Origin: Sulfurimonas sp.
GTDB taxonomy: Bacteria > Campylobacterota > Campylobacteria > Campylobacterales > Sulfurimonadaceae
Length of the DNA: 5,794 nucleotides
Assembly (NCBI GenBank): GCA_024762745.1
Contig: JANTGV010000086.1
Span: 1-5,794, forward strand
Direction of reading: 5' to 3'
The notes beneath the pieces were generated by a model. It worked only from the letters and a program-made list of their open reading frames with translations. It searched no databases and was not told the origin of the DNA. This document shows positions 1 through 5,794 of this stretch, piece after piece. Numbering within the stretch: the stretch's first letter is position 1; every line of letters begins with the position of its first letter. The position numbers were made by a program, and so were the translations under genes.

Positions 1-875
1 ACAATGTCACGAGTGAGTTCAAACATTTTTGAACTTCCCTCTATCATAATATTTTTATAATTGTCTATTTTTGAAAAGTTATTATCAATGAATAGTTCTC
101 TTCTTTCAACATTAAAAAGAGGTATGGTTCTATCAAAATCTTTTTGTTGTGAAAGTATTAAAATATCTGGTGCCCTTCCATTTACTAGTCTAGCATCAAG
201 TGTTGGTCTATCTTCTCTTACAGTATTGCCACCAATGACAAGCAGGTCACACACATCTCTCATGGCGTGAACATTTTGACGTGACTCTTTTGAGCTAATA
301 ATACCACTATCAGTAGTTGCGTTTAATCGCTGTGCCCACTTGAAAAATATAAACTTATCATTCAAAGATTTATTGAATGGGAACAAAAGGTCATCACACT
401 CTTTTTTTAGTAATTCACTATAAACAGTGCAACTATTCATATTCAAAATCATATTTCCAGCTTTCGCTTCTGGGTTTGAATCATAACTTCCTATATAGAC
501 TTCTCTAATTCCCAAATCACTAATAAGTCTGGCACAAGATGGAGTCTTTCCAGTATGTGAACAGGGTTCTAGTGTAGTATAGATTGTACAGTTATGAAAT
601 ATATTATTGTGATTACTTTGTAAGTGTGAATGTATATCTGCTGAGTCTTCAAGTGCTAAAATATAAGAGTCATCTGTAAGTTTGTAGTAGGCTGCTTTTA
701 ATGCGTTTACTTCTGCATGAGGAGCACCAGCTCTGTGGTGTGCTTCGACTGCTAACACCTCTCCACTTGCTCCAACCACTGTACAGCCAACTGCTGGGTT
801 TGGATAGGTTAAGCCTTGATACTTCCAAGCCTCATTAAGGGCTAGAGTCATATAAAAGCTATTGTCTATTACCAT
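1..875 (-). CDS. ribD: RibD, bifunctional riboflavin biosynthesis deaminase/reductase (3' end outside the window)
   Basis: This cytosolic enzyme performs two consecutive riboflavin steps: deamination of the diaminopyrimidine product of GTP cyclohydrolase II, then NADPH-dependent reduction of its ribosyl chain. I translated 291 codons without a stop before the window edge; full-length relatives have roughly 330 to 370 residues, so only the C-terminus is missing. The N-terminal deaminase domain (about 1-150) shows NPAVGC at 26-31, the zinc and catalytic HAE at 53-55, and PCSHTGKTPSC at 104-114 with zinc ligands C105 and C114. The reductase domain (from about 173) shows MRDVCDLLVIGGNTVREDRP at 205-224 and MIEGSS at 277-282. 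The ATG at 875 is chosen because residues 1-9 fit the family N-terminus; an ATG at 851 is a weaker alternative. The start overlaps the rimP stop by 7 bases and has no clear Shine-Dalgarno, so coupling is likely. No FMN riboswitch is visible. Oddities are a long insertion between the zinc motifs and a degenerate reductase substrate motif. Confidence 0.93.
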   Translation of the reverse strand, partial: MVIDNSFYMTLALNEAWKYQGLTYPNPAVGCTVVGASGEVLAVEAHHRAGAPHAEVNALKAAYYKLTDDSYILALEDSADIHSHLQSNHNNIFHNCTIYTTLEPCSHTGKTPSCARLISDLGIREVYIGSYDSNPEAKAGNMILNMNSCTVYSELLKKECDDLLFPFNKSLNDKFIFFKWAQRLNATTDSGIISSKESRQNVHAMRDVCDLLVIGGNTVREDRPTLDARLVNGRAPDILILSQQKDFDRTIPLFNVERRELFIDNNFSKIDNYKNIMIEGSSKMFELTRDI

Positions 876-1318
876 TCAAAATATGTTCTAGCTTTATTAA
901 TATCATTGAACTCTACTTCTACAAGTTCATCTTCTGTTTGAATAAAGATTTTAGAGCCTTCAACTTTTTCTAAAACACCTCTAAACTTATCTTTAGCAGA
1001 AGTAACTATGGCAACTTTTTCACCAGTAGATTTTTTAAAGTGATCAAGTTTAGTGAGGTTTCTCTCAACTCCTGCAGTTCCAACTTCTAGTCGATAATCT
1101 CCTGAAACTGGAGGCGTTACATCTAAAAGTGGGGATATCAAATGAGTTAGTTCCACACATTTATCAAGACTAACACCACCGCGTTTGCCTTCAACTATTT
1201 CTGTTGAAATAACACTAACACGGTAAATAGTCTCATCATTTTCACTTACAATAACAGTGTCGTAAAGTTCCAAATCAACCGATTTTACAAGTGAATTAAT
1301 ATCGCTTTCAAGACTCAT
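869..1318 (-). CDS. rimP: RimP, 30S ribosomal subunit maturation factor
   Basis: RimP binds the free 30S subunit in the cytosol and helps assemble the 16S rRNA and protein region around the central pseudoknot. The 149 residues match the usual family length of about 150. The N-terminal alpha/beta domain (about 1-88) contains GVSLDKC at 48-54 and ends in YRLEVGTAGVERNL at 75-88, the family's signature region. The usual form there is close to LEVSSPGLDRPL, so the Ser-Pro part is replaced here by Thr-Ala. Residues from about 91 to 148 form the SH3-like C-terminal domain, with the typical FKKSTGEKV opening. The ATG at 1318 lies inside the end of rbfA (11-base overlap) and is preceded by a good ribosome binding site. 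The stop codon overlaps the ribD start. In many bacteria rimP leads a rimP-nusA-infB operon; here it follows rbfA. Confidence 0.93.
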   Translation of the reverse strand: MSLESDINSLVKSVDLELYDTVIVSENDETIYRVSVISTEIVEGKRGGVSLDKCVELTHLISPLLDVTPPVSGDYRLEVGTAGVERNLTKLDHFKKSTGEKVAIVTSAKDKFRGVLEKVEGSKIFIQTEDELVEVEFNDINKARTYFEW

Positions 1319-1673
1319 CGTTTTTATCCTTTGAAATGCGTTTAAACAGTTCTTCTATATTTTTTGATTTCTCTAGCTGTTCATCAAACTCAAAAGTAAA
1401 TTTCGGACAACGATACCAACCCTGATCTTTAAGGCAGTAGGTCTCTACAAGGGGACGAGCTTTTCTTAAGAGTTTCAGATAGTCGCGTTTCTCCTGTTCA
1501 GAGTACTCATTTGGATTTATATAGACCTTTGCATCACTCTTACCACGAGAACATTTAACTTCAAGTACATCTAAATCGTGAAGTCTCTTATCATTTAAAG
1601 AACCTAAAGCCTCTGGAATTAACTCTTGGAGAAGAGACTCTGTTCTTTTGAGCTTGATTTGTGCTTCTGTCAT
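1308..1673 (-). CDS. rbfA: RbfA, ribosome-binding factor A
   Basis: RbfA is a small KH-like protein that binds immature 30S subunits and supports late 16S rRNA maturation, especially in the cold in Escherichia coli. The 121-residue length is normal. Family landmarks are an N-terminal helix (about 3-18), LNDKRLHDLDVLEVKCSRG (26-44) followed by the strand AKVYI (48-52), and CPKFTFEFDEQL near 89-100 followed by a final helix NIEELFKRI. The tail after about 114 is short and charged. The interhelical kink, Ala-X-Gly in well-studied RbfA proteins, appears here as A72-R73-P74. The start codon directly abuts the infB stop with no bases between. I see no convincing Shine-Dalgarno in the infB 3' end, so translation probably depends on ribosomes finishing infB. 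Downstream it overlaps rimP by 11 bases. The infB-rbfA pairing is widely conserved in bacteria and supports the call. Confidence 0.92.
   Translation of the reverse strand: MTEAQIKLKRTESLLQELIPEALGSLNDKRLHDLDVLEVKCSRGKSDAKVYINPNEYSEQEKRDYLKLLRKARPLVETYCLKDQGWYRCPKFTFEFDEQLEKSKNIEELFKRISKDKNDES
1327..1332 (-). promoter_or_regulatory. Ribosome binding site of rimP
   Basis: AAAGGA on the minus strand, eight bases before the rimP ATG and located within the last codons of rbfA. It supports the start at 1318. Confidence 0.65.
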
Positions 1674-4283
1674 TTATAGAGAAACTTTTTGCTCAACTTT
1701 CTTGAAAGTTTCAAGTATATCACCAGGTATAACATCATCGTAACCACTGATAACAACACCACACTCATAACCGTTACCAATCTCTTCAACATCATCTTTA
1801 AAGCGTTTAAGTGAAGTAAGTTCACCCTCAAAGTGAACAACACCATCACGAATAACACGAACCATACCACCACGGATAAGTCTTCCATCAACAACAAGGG
1901 AACCAGCAACAACACCTTTAGGTATTTTAAATACTTCTTTAACTTCTGCCTGACCAGTATTCTCTTCAGTATATTTTGGAGCCATCATACCAGTAAGCAT
2001 ACCAGTGATATCATCAATTAGTTGGTAGATAATTGAGTATGTTTTAATCTCAACACCTTTTTGTTTTGCACTCGCTTTAACTGCACCAGTTGGACGAACA
2101 TTAAATCCAAGAAGAACACAGTTTTCAGAGTTATTAACAAGCTCAACATCATTCTCAGTAATTCCACCAACACCAGAAGAGATAATGTTAACTTTAACTT
2201 CATCATTTCTAAGTTCTGAGAGTGAAGACTTAATAGCTTCTAGAGTACCGTGAACATCTGTCTTAAGTACAATTTTAAGAGATTTCAATTTACCCTCTGC
2301 AATCATTGCAGTCATATCTTCTAAGTTTGACTTCGTAGAGATAGAGAGCTCTTTATGTCTATCATATTCATGACGCTTAAGAGCAAACTCTTTTGCCTCT
2401 TTATCAGAATTCATAGCCATCATAATCTCACCAGAAGCCGGAACTTCATTAAGACCTGCAATTACTGCTGTGTGAGATGGTAAAAGTTTTTTAACTTGTT
2501 TACCATGCTCATCAATCATCGCTTTTACACGACCATATGCTGCACCACAAACTACATTATCACCAACTTTCAAAGTACCATTTTGAACAATTACTGTAGC
2601 AACTGGACCACGACCCTTCTCTAAAGAAGACTCAATAACAGCAGCTTTTGCCATAGTGTTTTCATTTGCTTTTAGTTCTAATATCTCAGCTGTTGTAAGA
2701 ATATTTTCAAGTAGGTCATCAATACCCAAACCAGATTTTGCAGATACAGGAACAAATTCTATATCTCCACCCCAATCTACAGGATTAATACCATGTTCAG
2801 CCATTTGACCTTTTACCATATCTGGTTGTGCAGTCTCTTTATCCATTTTATTTAATGCTACTATAATTGGAGCACCTGACTCTTTTGCAAGTTTAATAAC
2901 TTCAAGAGTTTGAGGTTTCACACCATCATCAGCAGCAACAACAATAATAATTATGTCCGTAATCTCTGTACCTTTTTCACGCATATGGCTAAACGCAGCG
3001 TGACCCGGAGTATCTATAAACGTAATAGGCTTACCATGTTGTTCAATCGTATATGCACCTATATGTTGTGTAATTCCACCAGCTTCACCATCAGTGACTT
3101 TTGCTTCACGGATTGCATCAAGCAGTGATGTCTTACCGTGATCAACATGCCCCATTATAGTGATAACAGGTGCACGCTCTGTAGCATCAGGATCTATTTC
3201 AATATCTTCTTCTTGATGTGTAAACTCATCTTTAGGGTCGATGATTGTCACTTCTACGCCGAACTCTTCAGAAAGAATCTCAATCTCATCATTTCCTAAG
3301 AAGTCATTTTTTGTCATCATCATTCCGAGATCAAATAAAACTTTGATAATATCTGACATTGGACGTTTTAGGGCTTCAGCAAACTCATAAACACGAATAT
3401 CTTCTGGTATCTCTACATGAGTAATGATCTCTTCTTCTTGAGATGCTTTTTTGTATTTTTTCTTCACATCTTTACGAACTTTTCTACCACGTGGAGCCTG
3501 TTTTTTATTTGCGTTTCTACCTGCTGGTTTTGGAGCTCTAGGTTTTCTTGGCTCTTCAACTGGTAGTGGGGCTCTCTCTGTAGCATTTAAATCCAGAAGT
3601 GTTACCTGATCATCCATATCCATTGACACTTCTGCCATAGAACCACCAAAGATATCTAGTTTAGTACCTTGATCTTGTTTTTTAGCAGCTGCATTAGCCT
3701 GTTTAGATTTTTTCTTTTTAGCAAGTTCTTCTAAAACCTCTGCACTCATTTTTCCATATGAAGAGACAGTTGCTTGTTTTTGAGGCAAGTCATAACTCTC
3801 TTCAACTTTAGGTTTCTTCTTTTTAACAATTTTAAGACCAGTTTTTTTAATTGCTGGTCTTATAGCTGGTTGAACAACCTTTAGAGGACTCTTAGACTCT
3901 GTTTTAGGAGCTTCTGTCTCTATAGATTCTTCAACTTCAACAGGAGTCTCAGCTTTCACCTCTTCATCTATAGAAGTTTCCACTTGCTTCTCAACTTCCT
4001 CTGAAACAGTCTCTTTAGCCACTTCTTTGACTTCTTTTGCAGGGGATTCTTCTTTTTTAGGAGTATCACTTTTAGCTTTAACAGTTTTAGGTTTAGTTAC
4101 AGGAGCAGACTTTTCCTCTTCACCATTCATAATATAGTTAGCAATATTTTCCGCTTCTTCCATAGTAACTTTACTCTGTGCAGCCTTTACTTCGATACCC
4201 ATACTTTTTGCTTTTTCTAAAACGTCTTTAGAAGCAATTCCAAGCTCGTCTGCAATCTCTTTAACGCTAACTTTATCTGTCAT
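1674..4283 (-). CDS. infB: Translation initiation factor IF-2
   Basis: IF-2 is the GTPase that brings fMet-tRNA to the 30S subunit and promotes 50S joining. The 869 residues are complete and typical for a long-form bacterial IF-2. In order: an N-terminal IF2_N domain (about 1-52); a charged low-complexity linker (57-290), acidic and mixed first and strongly basic at 241-280; a second IF2_N-like domain (292-345); and the GTPase domain (about 370-540). The GTPase domain shows all five motifs: G1 GHVDHGKT (378-385), G2 GGITQ (402-406), G3 DTPGH (424-428), G4 NKMD (478-481) and G5 SAK (514-516). Next come domain II (about 545-640), domain III with [13 protein letters not shown] (704-716), and the C-terminal fMet-tRNA-binding domain (about 775-865) containing [13 protein letters not shown]. 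The ATG at 4283 has a strong ribosome binding site and overlaps the ylxR stop by 11 bases. Catalytic motifs are intact, so the gene should be functional. Confidence 0.98.
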   Translation of the reverse strand: MTDKVSVKEIADELGIASKDVLEKAKSMGIEVKAAQSKVTMEEAENIANYIMNGEEEKSAPVTKPKTVKAKSDTPKKEESPAKEVKEVAKETVSEEVEKQVETSIDEEVKAETPVEVEESIETEAPKTESKSPLKVVQPAIRPAIKKTGLKIVKKKKPKVEESYDLPQKQATVSSYGKMSAEVLEELAKKKKSKQANAAAKKQDQGTKLDIFGGSMAEVSMDMDDQVTLLDLNATERAPLPVEEPRKPRAPKPAGRNANKKQAPRGRKVRKDVKKKYKKASQEEEIITHVEIPEDIRVYEFAEALKRPMSDIIKVLFDLGMMMTKNDFLGNDEIEILSEEFGVEVTIIDPKDEFTHQEEDIEIDPDATERAPVITIMGHVDHGKTSLLDAIREAKVTDGEAGGITQHIGAYTIEQHGKPITFIDTPGHAAFSHMREKGTEITDIIIIVVAADDGVKPQTLEVIKLAKESGAPIIVALNKMDKETAQPDMVKGQMAEHGINPVDWGGDIEFVPVSAKSGLGIDDLLENILTTAEILELKANENTMAKAAVIESSLEKGRGPVATVIVQNGTLKVGDNVVCGAAYGRVKAMIDEHGKQVKKLLPSHTAVIAGLNEVPASGEIMMAMNSDKEAKEFALKRHEYDRHKELSISTKSNLEDMTAMIAEGKLKSLKIVLKTDVHGTLEAIKSSLSELRNDEVKVNIISSGVGGITENDVELVNNSENCVLLGFNVRPTGAVKASAKQKGVEIKTYSIIYQLIDDITGMLTGMMAPKYTEENTGQAEVKEVFKIPKGVVAGSLVVDGRLIRGGMVRVIRDGVVHFEGELTSLKRFKDDVEEIGNGYECGVVISGYDDVIPGDILETFKKVEQKVSL

Positions 4284-4530
4284 CAGTGATGATCTCCTTT
4301 AGTTTGTTCATAAGTTTGTCTTTCTCACCACTTCTACACTGGCGCATAAGTGATTTTGAGAGTTTCCTCTCTTCTACTAGACAGTTTTTACACAAATAAA
4401 AACTTCTACCTCTCCCTCTAAAAAGATCTATATTCCCATCAACACATTGAAGTCGAAGTAGATTAGACTGAATATCTCTTTCCCTGCAAGAGATACACAT
4501 TCTATGAGGTATTTTAAAAATTTCCGCCAT
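4273..4530 (-). CDS. ylxR: YlxR/DUF448 family RNA-binding protein
   Basis: This is an 85-residue basic protein of the YlxR (DUF448) family, which is usually encoded just before infB. Family members are thought to bind nucleic acid. I recall that the Bacillus subtilis protein is reported to bind RNase P RNA and has been renamed RnpM; that role is not shown by this sequence. The landmarks are [11 protein letters not shown] near residues 7-17, LLRLQ at 24-28, and [12 protein letters not shown] at 39-50, matching the family pattern P-x-R-x-C-x-x-C ... GR-x-x-Y-x-C. Cysteines 12, 15, 47 and 50 make two CxxC pairs that could hold zinc; this is inference, since some family members lack them. The linker between the halves is a little shorter than usual. 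The start follows thrB by 31 bases and has only a weak TAGG upstream. The stop lies inside the infB start region, so the two are probably translationally coupled. Confidence 0.88.
   Translation of the reverse strand: MAEIFKIPHRMCISCRERDIQSNLLRLQCVDGNIDLFRGRGRSFYLCKNCLVEERKLSKSLMRQCRSGEKDKLMNKLKEIITDDR
4294..4300 (-). promoter_or_regulatory. Ribosome binding site of infB
   Basis: AAAGGAG on the minus strand, followed by ATCATCACTG and the infB ATG, a 10-base spacer. It is the best Shine-Dalgarno match in the window and lies inside the end of ylxR. It supports the ATG at 4283 as the IF-2 start and suggests that infB can be initiated strongly and independently of ylxR. Confidence 0.8.
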
Positions 4531-4561
4531 TATACCTAAATCTTGCTTTATTTAATAGACC

Positions 4562-5443
4562 TTATCGCTCTATTATCAGCCCATTATTATCAAAGTCCAA
4601 AATTTTCACTTCAAAGTCTGGAAACTTTTGATTAAATTTATTAGCAATCATAGCTGAGTCATCATCATATACTAATGAAAAAAATGTTGATCCGCTCCCT
4701 GAAAGTGTACTCATAAGTGCTCCACTCTCATAAGCAACTTTTTGAACAGCAAACAGTTCAGGAAGTGTTTTCATCCTTGCTTTTTGATGGAATCTATCTT
4801 GAGTTGCAAGTTTTAACATCTCCCAATCTTCATTAAAAAATGCAGCTACAGTTAGTGCTGTATGTGAAAGATTATAAACAGCGTTCTCTTTTGAGTAAGA
4901 TTTTGGCAAGAGCGTTCGTCCTCTTGCAGTATTCATCTGCTTATTTGGTATCACCACTACTGCTTTTAAATAGTCAGGAAGATGTTTTCTTTGAGAAAAA
5001 ACCTTATTTTTTTCAACTGTTGCTGCATTAAATCCACCCATTACCGCAGGGGTAATATTATCTGGATGAGATTCATATACAAGAGCATGGTTCAATATAC
5101 GGCGCTTTGAGACTCTAATCCCAGCTGCTTCATGCGCACTAGCAATCGCACTTACTATAACTGCTGAAGAGCTTCCAAGTCCTCTAGACATTGGTATTTG
5201 ATTATAAAATGTAAACTTAAAATTCTGCTTTTTTTTAGTTAATCGCGAATAGTGGTCATTGAAAATACTAACAAAAAGATTATTCCCTTTAAGTCTAGGA
5301 TTATTTTCACCCTCTCCCTTAATACTTACACTGAAGAATTTAGATTGATGAAACTCTACACGGTTTCTAAGATCAACTGCTAATCCAAGAGAGTCAAAGC
5401 CTGGTCCAAGATTTGCACTAGTTGCTGGTACACTTACTGTCAA
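4562..5443 (-). CDS. thrB: Homoserine kinase (GHMP family), TTG start
   Basis: ThrB phosphorylates L-homoserine with ATP to O-phosphohomoserine, the step before threonine synthase. The 293-residue protein has normal length for the family (about 300). GHMP kinase motifs are all visible: motif 1 [18 protein letters not shown] (5-22), motif 2 with the phosphate-binding loop [11 protein letters not shown] (84-94), YESHPDN at 123-129, T172 to P180 with R174, R176 and [10 protein letters not shown] at 216-223, and motif 3 [12 protein letters not shown] (246-257). The last has Ser where many relatives have Pro. The start codon is TTG. No ATG is available in frame before motif 2, and an in-frame TAG lies only three codons upstream, so TTG at 5443 is the only sensible start. 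It has an AGGA ribosome binding site seven bases upstream that overlaps the tsaB stop. It is the metabolic member of a translation operon; threonine also feeds the t6A pathway in which TsaB takes part. Confidence 0.95.
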   Translation of the reverse strand: MTVSVPATSANLGPGFDSLGLAVDLRNRVEFHQSKFFSVSIKGEGENNPRLKGNNLFVSIFNDHYSRLTKKKQNFKFTFYNQIPMSRGLGSSSAVIVSAIASAHEAAGIRVSKRRILNHALVYESHPDNITPAVMGGFNAATVEKNKVFSQRKHLPDYLKAVVVIPNKQMNTARGRTLLPKSYSKENAVYNLSHTALTVAAFFNEDWEMLKLATQDRFHQKARMKTLPELFAVQKVAYESGALMSTLSGSGSTFFSLVYDDDSAMIANKFNQKFPDFEVKILDFDNNGLIIER

Positions 5444-5450
5444 TAATATT

Positions 5451-5454
5451 TCCT
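5451..5454 (-). promoter_or_regulatory. Ribosome binding site deciding the TTG start of thrB
   Basis: AGGA on the minus strand, seven bases upstream of the TTG, overlapping the TAG stop codon of the tsaB-like gene (TAGGA). The spacing is ideal, and an in-frame stop upstream excludes a longer protein, so this site fixes the thrB start. The stop/ribosome-binding-site overlap suggests re-initiation by ribosomes finishing tsaB. Confidence 0.65.
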
Positions 5455-5794
5455 ATCCAACAGCCCCTATCATATAAAGTGGCGTTGTGTTTGTAGTAAA
5501 CTCATTATAATCCAGTACATCTGGAAGCTCAAAATTCGCTTCTGGTACTATTTCTAACTTTTGAGTTTTTATTTCTGACGAAATTTTAACAAAACATAAC
5601 TTTCCAATCGCTTTTATTGGAGTATTATTATTAAATTTAAATGCATCTGTTGCAAAAAGAGGTATATTTTTTAAAACACTCATAGACTTTAAAAATATAT
5701 AAGCCACTTTTATTGCCATAAAACTTCCAGGGCCATTTGCAAAAAAGAGTCTACTTATTGTGTATTTTTTTTGTAGTTGCGAAAAAATAACAGG
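5453..5794 (-). CDS. tsaB: TsaB-like tRNA threonylcarbamoyladenosine (t6A37) biosynthesis protein (5' end outside the window)
   Basis: The open frame enters from the right edge and gives 113 residues before a TAG stop. An internal ATG at 5719 is not the true start, because similarity continues upstream of it. The key segment is LFFANGPGSFMAIKVAYIF (visible residues 16-34), which aligns with the GPGSFTGxRIG segment of TsaB, the inactive ASKHA-fold partner of TsaD. The TsaB-TsaD-TsaE complex transfers the threonylcarbamoyl group to A37 of ANN-decoding tRNAs. Only about 90 residues follow GPGSF, against about 160 in Escherichia coli TsaB, so this is a short form lacking much of the second subdomain. 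I believe this is typical of Campylobacterota. The motif is also changed, with M-A-I-K in place of T-G-x-R. The gene sits 9 bases upstream of thrB. The call relies on one motif plus context; an unrelated protein is less likely but possible. Confidence 0.75.
   Translation of the reverse strand, partial: PVIFSQLQKKYTISRLFFANGPGSFMAIKVAYIFLKSMSVLKNIPLFATDAFKFNNNTPIKAIGKLCFVKISSEIKTQKLEIVPEANFELPDVLDYNEFTTNTTPLYMIGAVG

Noticed and set aside
61..270. Plus-strand 69-residue open frame
   Set aside because: It is antisense to the RibD reductase domain, which has clear family motifs on the minus strand.
1670..1915. Minus-strand 81-residue hydrophobic open frame, and a similar 62-residue one at 2018-2206
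   Set aside because: Both lie entirely or almost entirely inside infB in another frame. Their Leu/Val/Met richness is a by-product of reading conserved IF-2 codons out of frame.
1833..3128. Plus-strand open frames opposite infB (1833-2021 and 2910-3128)
   Set aside because: They are antisense to conserved IF-2 domains and have low-complexity or unfamiliar translations. No supporting ribosome binding site was noted.
4840..5031. Plus-strand 63-residue open frame opposite thrB
   Set aside because: It is antisense to a well-conserved part of homoserine kinase and resembles no protein I know.
5229..5236. Run of eight A on the coding strand in thrB (in-frame A AAA AAG), and another run of eight A in tsaB at 5765-5772, as possible programmed frameshift sites
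   Set aside because: No upstream Shine-Dalgarno-like stimulator near the thrB site and no obvious downstream hairpin at either site. The zero frame gives complete, conserved proteins, and such runs are common in AT-rich genes.
5717..5719. ATG as the start of the tsaB-like gene
   Set aside because: The frame is open upstream to the window edge and includes the conserved GPGSF motif, so this Met is internal.
1..5794. Defence system, mobile element, CRISPR array or riboswitch
   Set aside because: Housekeeping genes fill the window with almost no intergenic space, and no repeat array, transposase, terminal inverted repeats or riboswitch-like leader was seen.

Overview
The window is AT-rich chromosomal DNA in which every recognisable gene lies on the minus strand. 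The protein sequences and gene order look like a free-living member of the Campylobacterota (formerly Epsilonproteobacteria), probably Sulfurimonas-like. This rests on the short TsaB-like protein, the lineage-style RibD and the tsaB-thrB-ylxR-infB-rbfA-rimP-ribD order. It is recognition from memory, not a database search.

In the direction of transcription (right to left) the genes are: the 3' part of a tsaB-like gene (tRNA threonylcarbamoyladenosine modification), thrB (homoserine kinase), ylxR (small RNA-binding protein, DUF448), infB (translation initiation factor IF-2), rbfA and rimP (30S maturation factors), and ribD (riboflavin biosynthesis deaminase/reductase), which runs off the left edge. 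No stretch of 300 bases lacks a gene. The largest gap is 31 bases, between thrB and ylxR. The other junctions are a 9-base gap, a direct abutment, or overlaps of 7 to 11 bases. This looks like a single operon with extensive translational coupling. I see no terminator, RNA gene, mobile element, CRISPR array or riboswitch.

Functionally the core (ylxR, infB, rbfA, rimP, with tsaB) serves translation: tRNA modification, 30S assembly and initiation. Two metabolic genes are carried with it: thrB for threonine synthesis and ribD for flavin synthesis. Threonine is a substrate for the t6A modification in which TsaB takes part, so tsaB and thrB are loosely linked in metabolism, though their adjacency may be historical.

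I found no undescribed system; this is an ordinary housekeeping region. The points worth a second look are departures from the textbook versions of these proteins. They are a 27-residue insertion in the RibD deaminase domain, a reductase domain without the usual LDG motif, a shortened TsaB with an altered GPGSF-TG-R motif, an RbfA whose Ala-X-Gly kink reads Ala-Arg-Pro, a TTG start for thrB, and rimP placed after rbfA with no nusA in the cluster.
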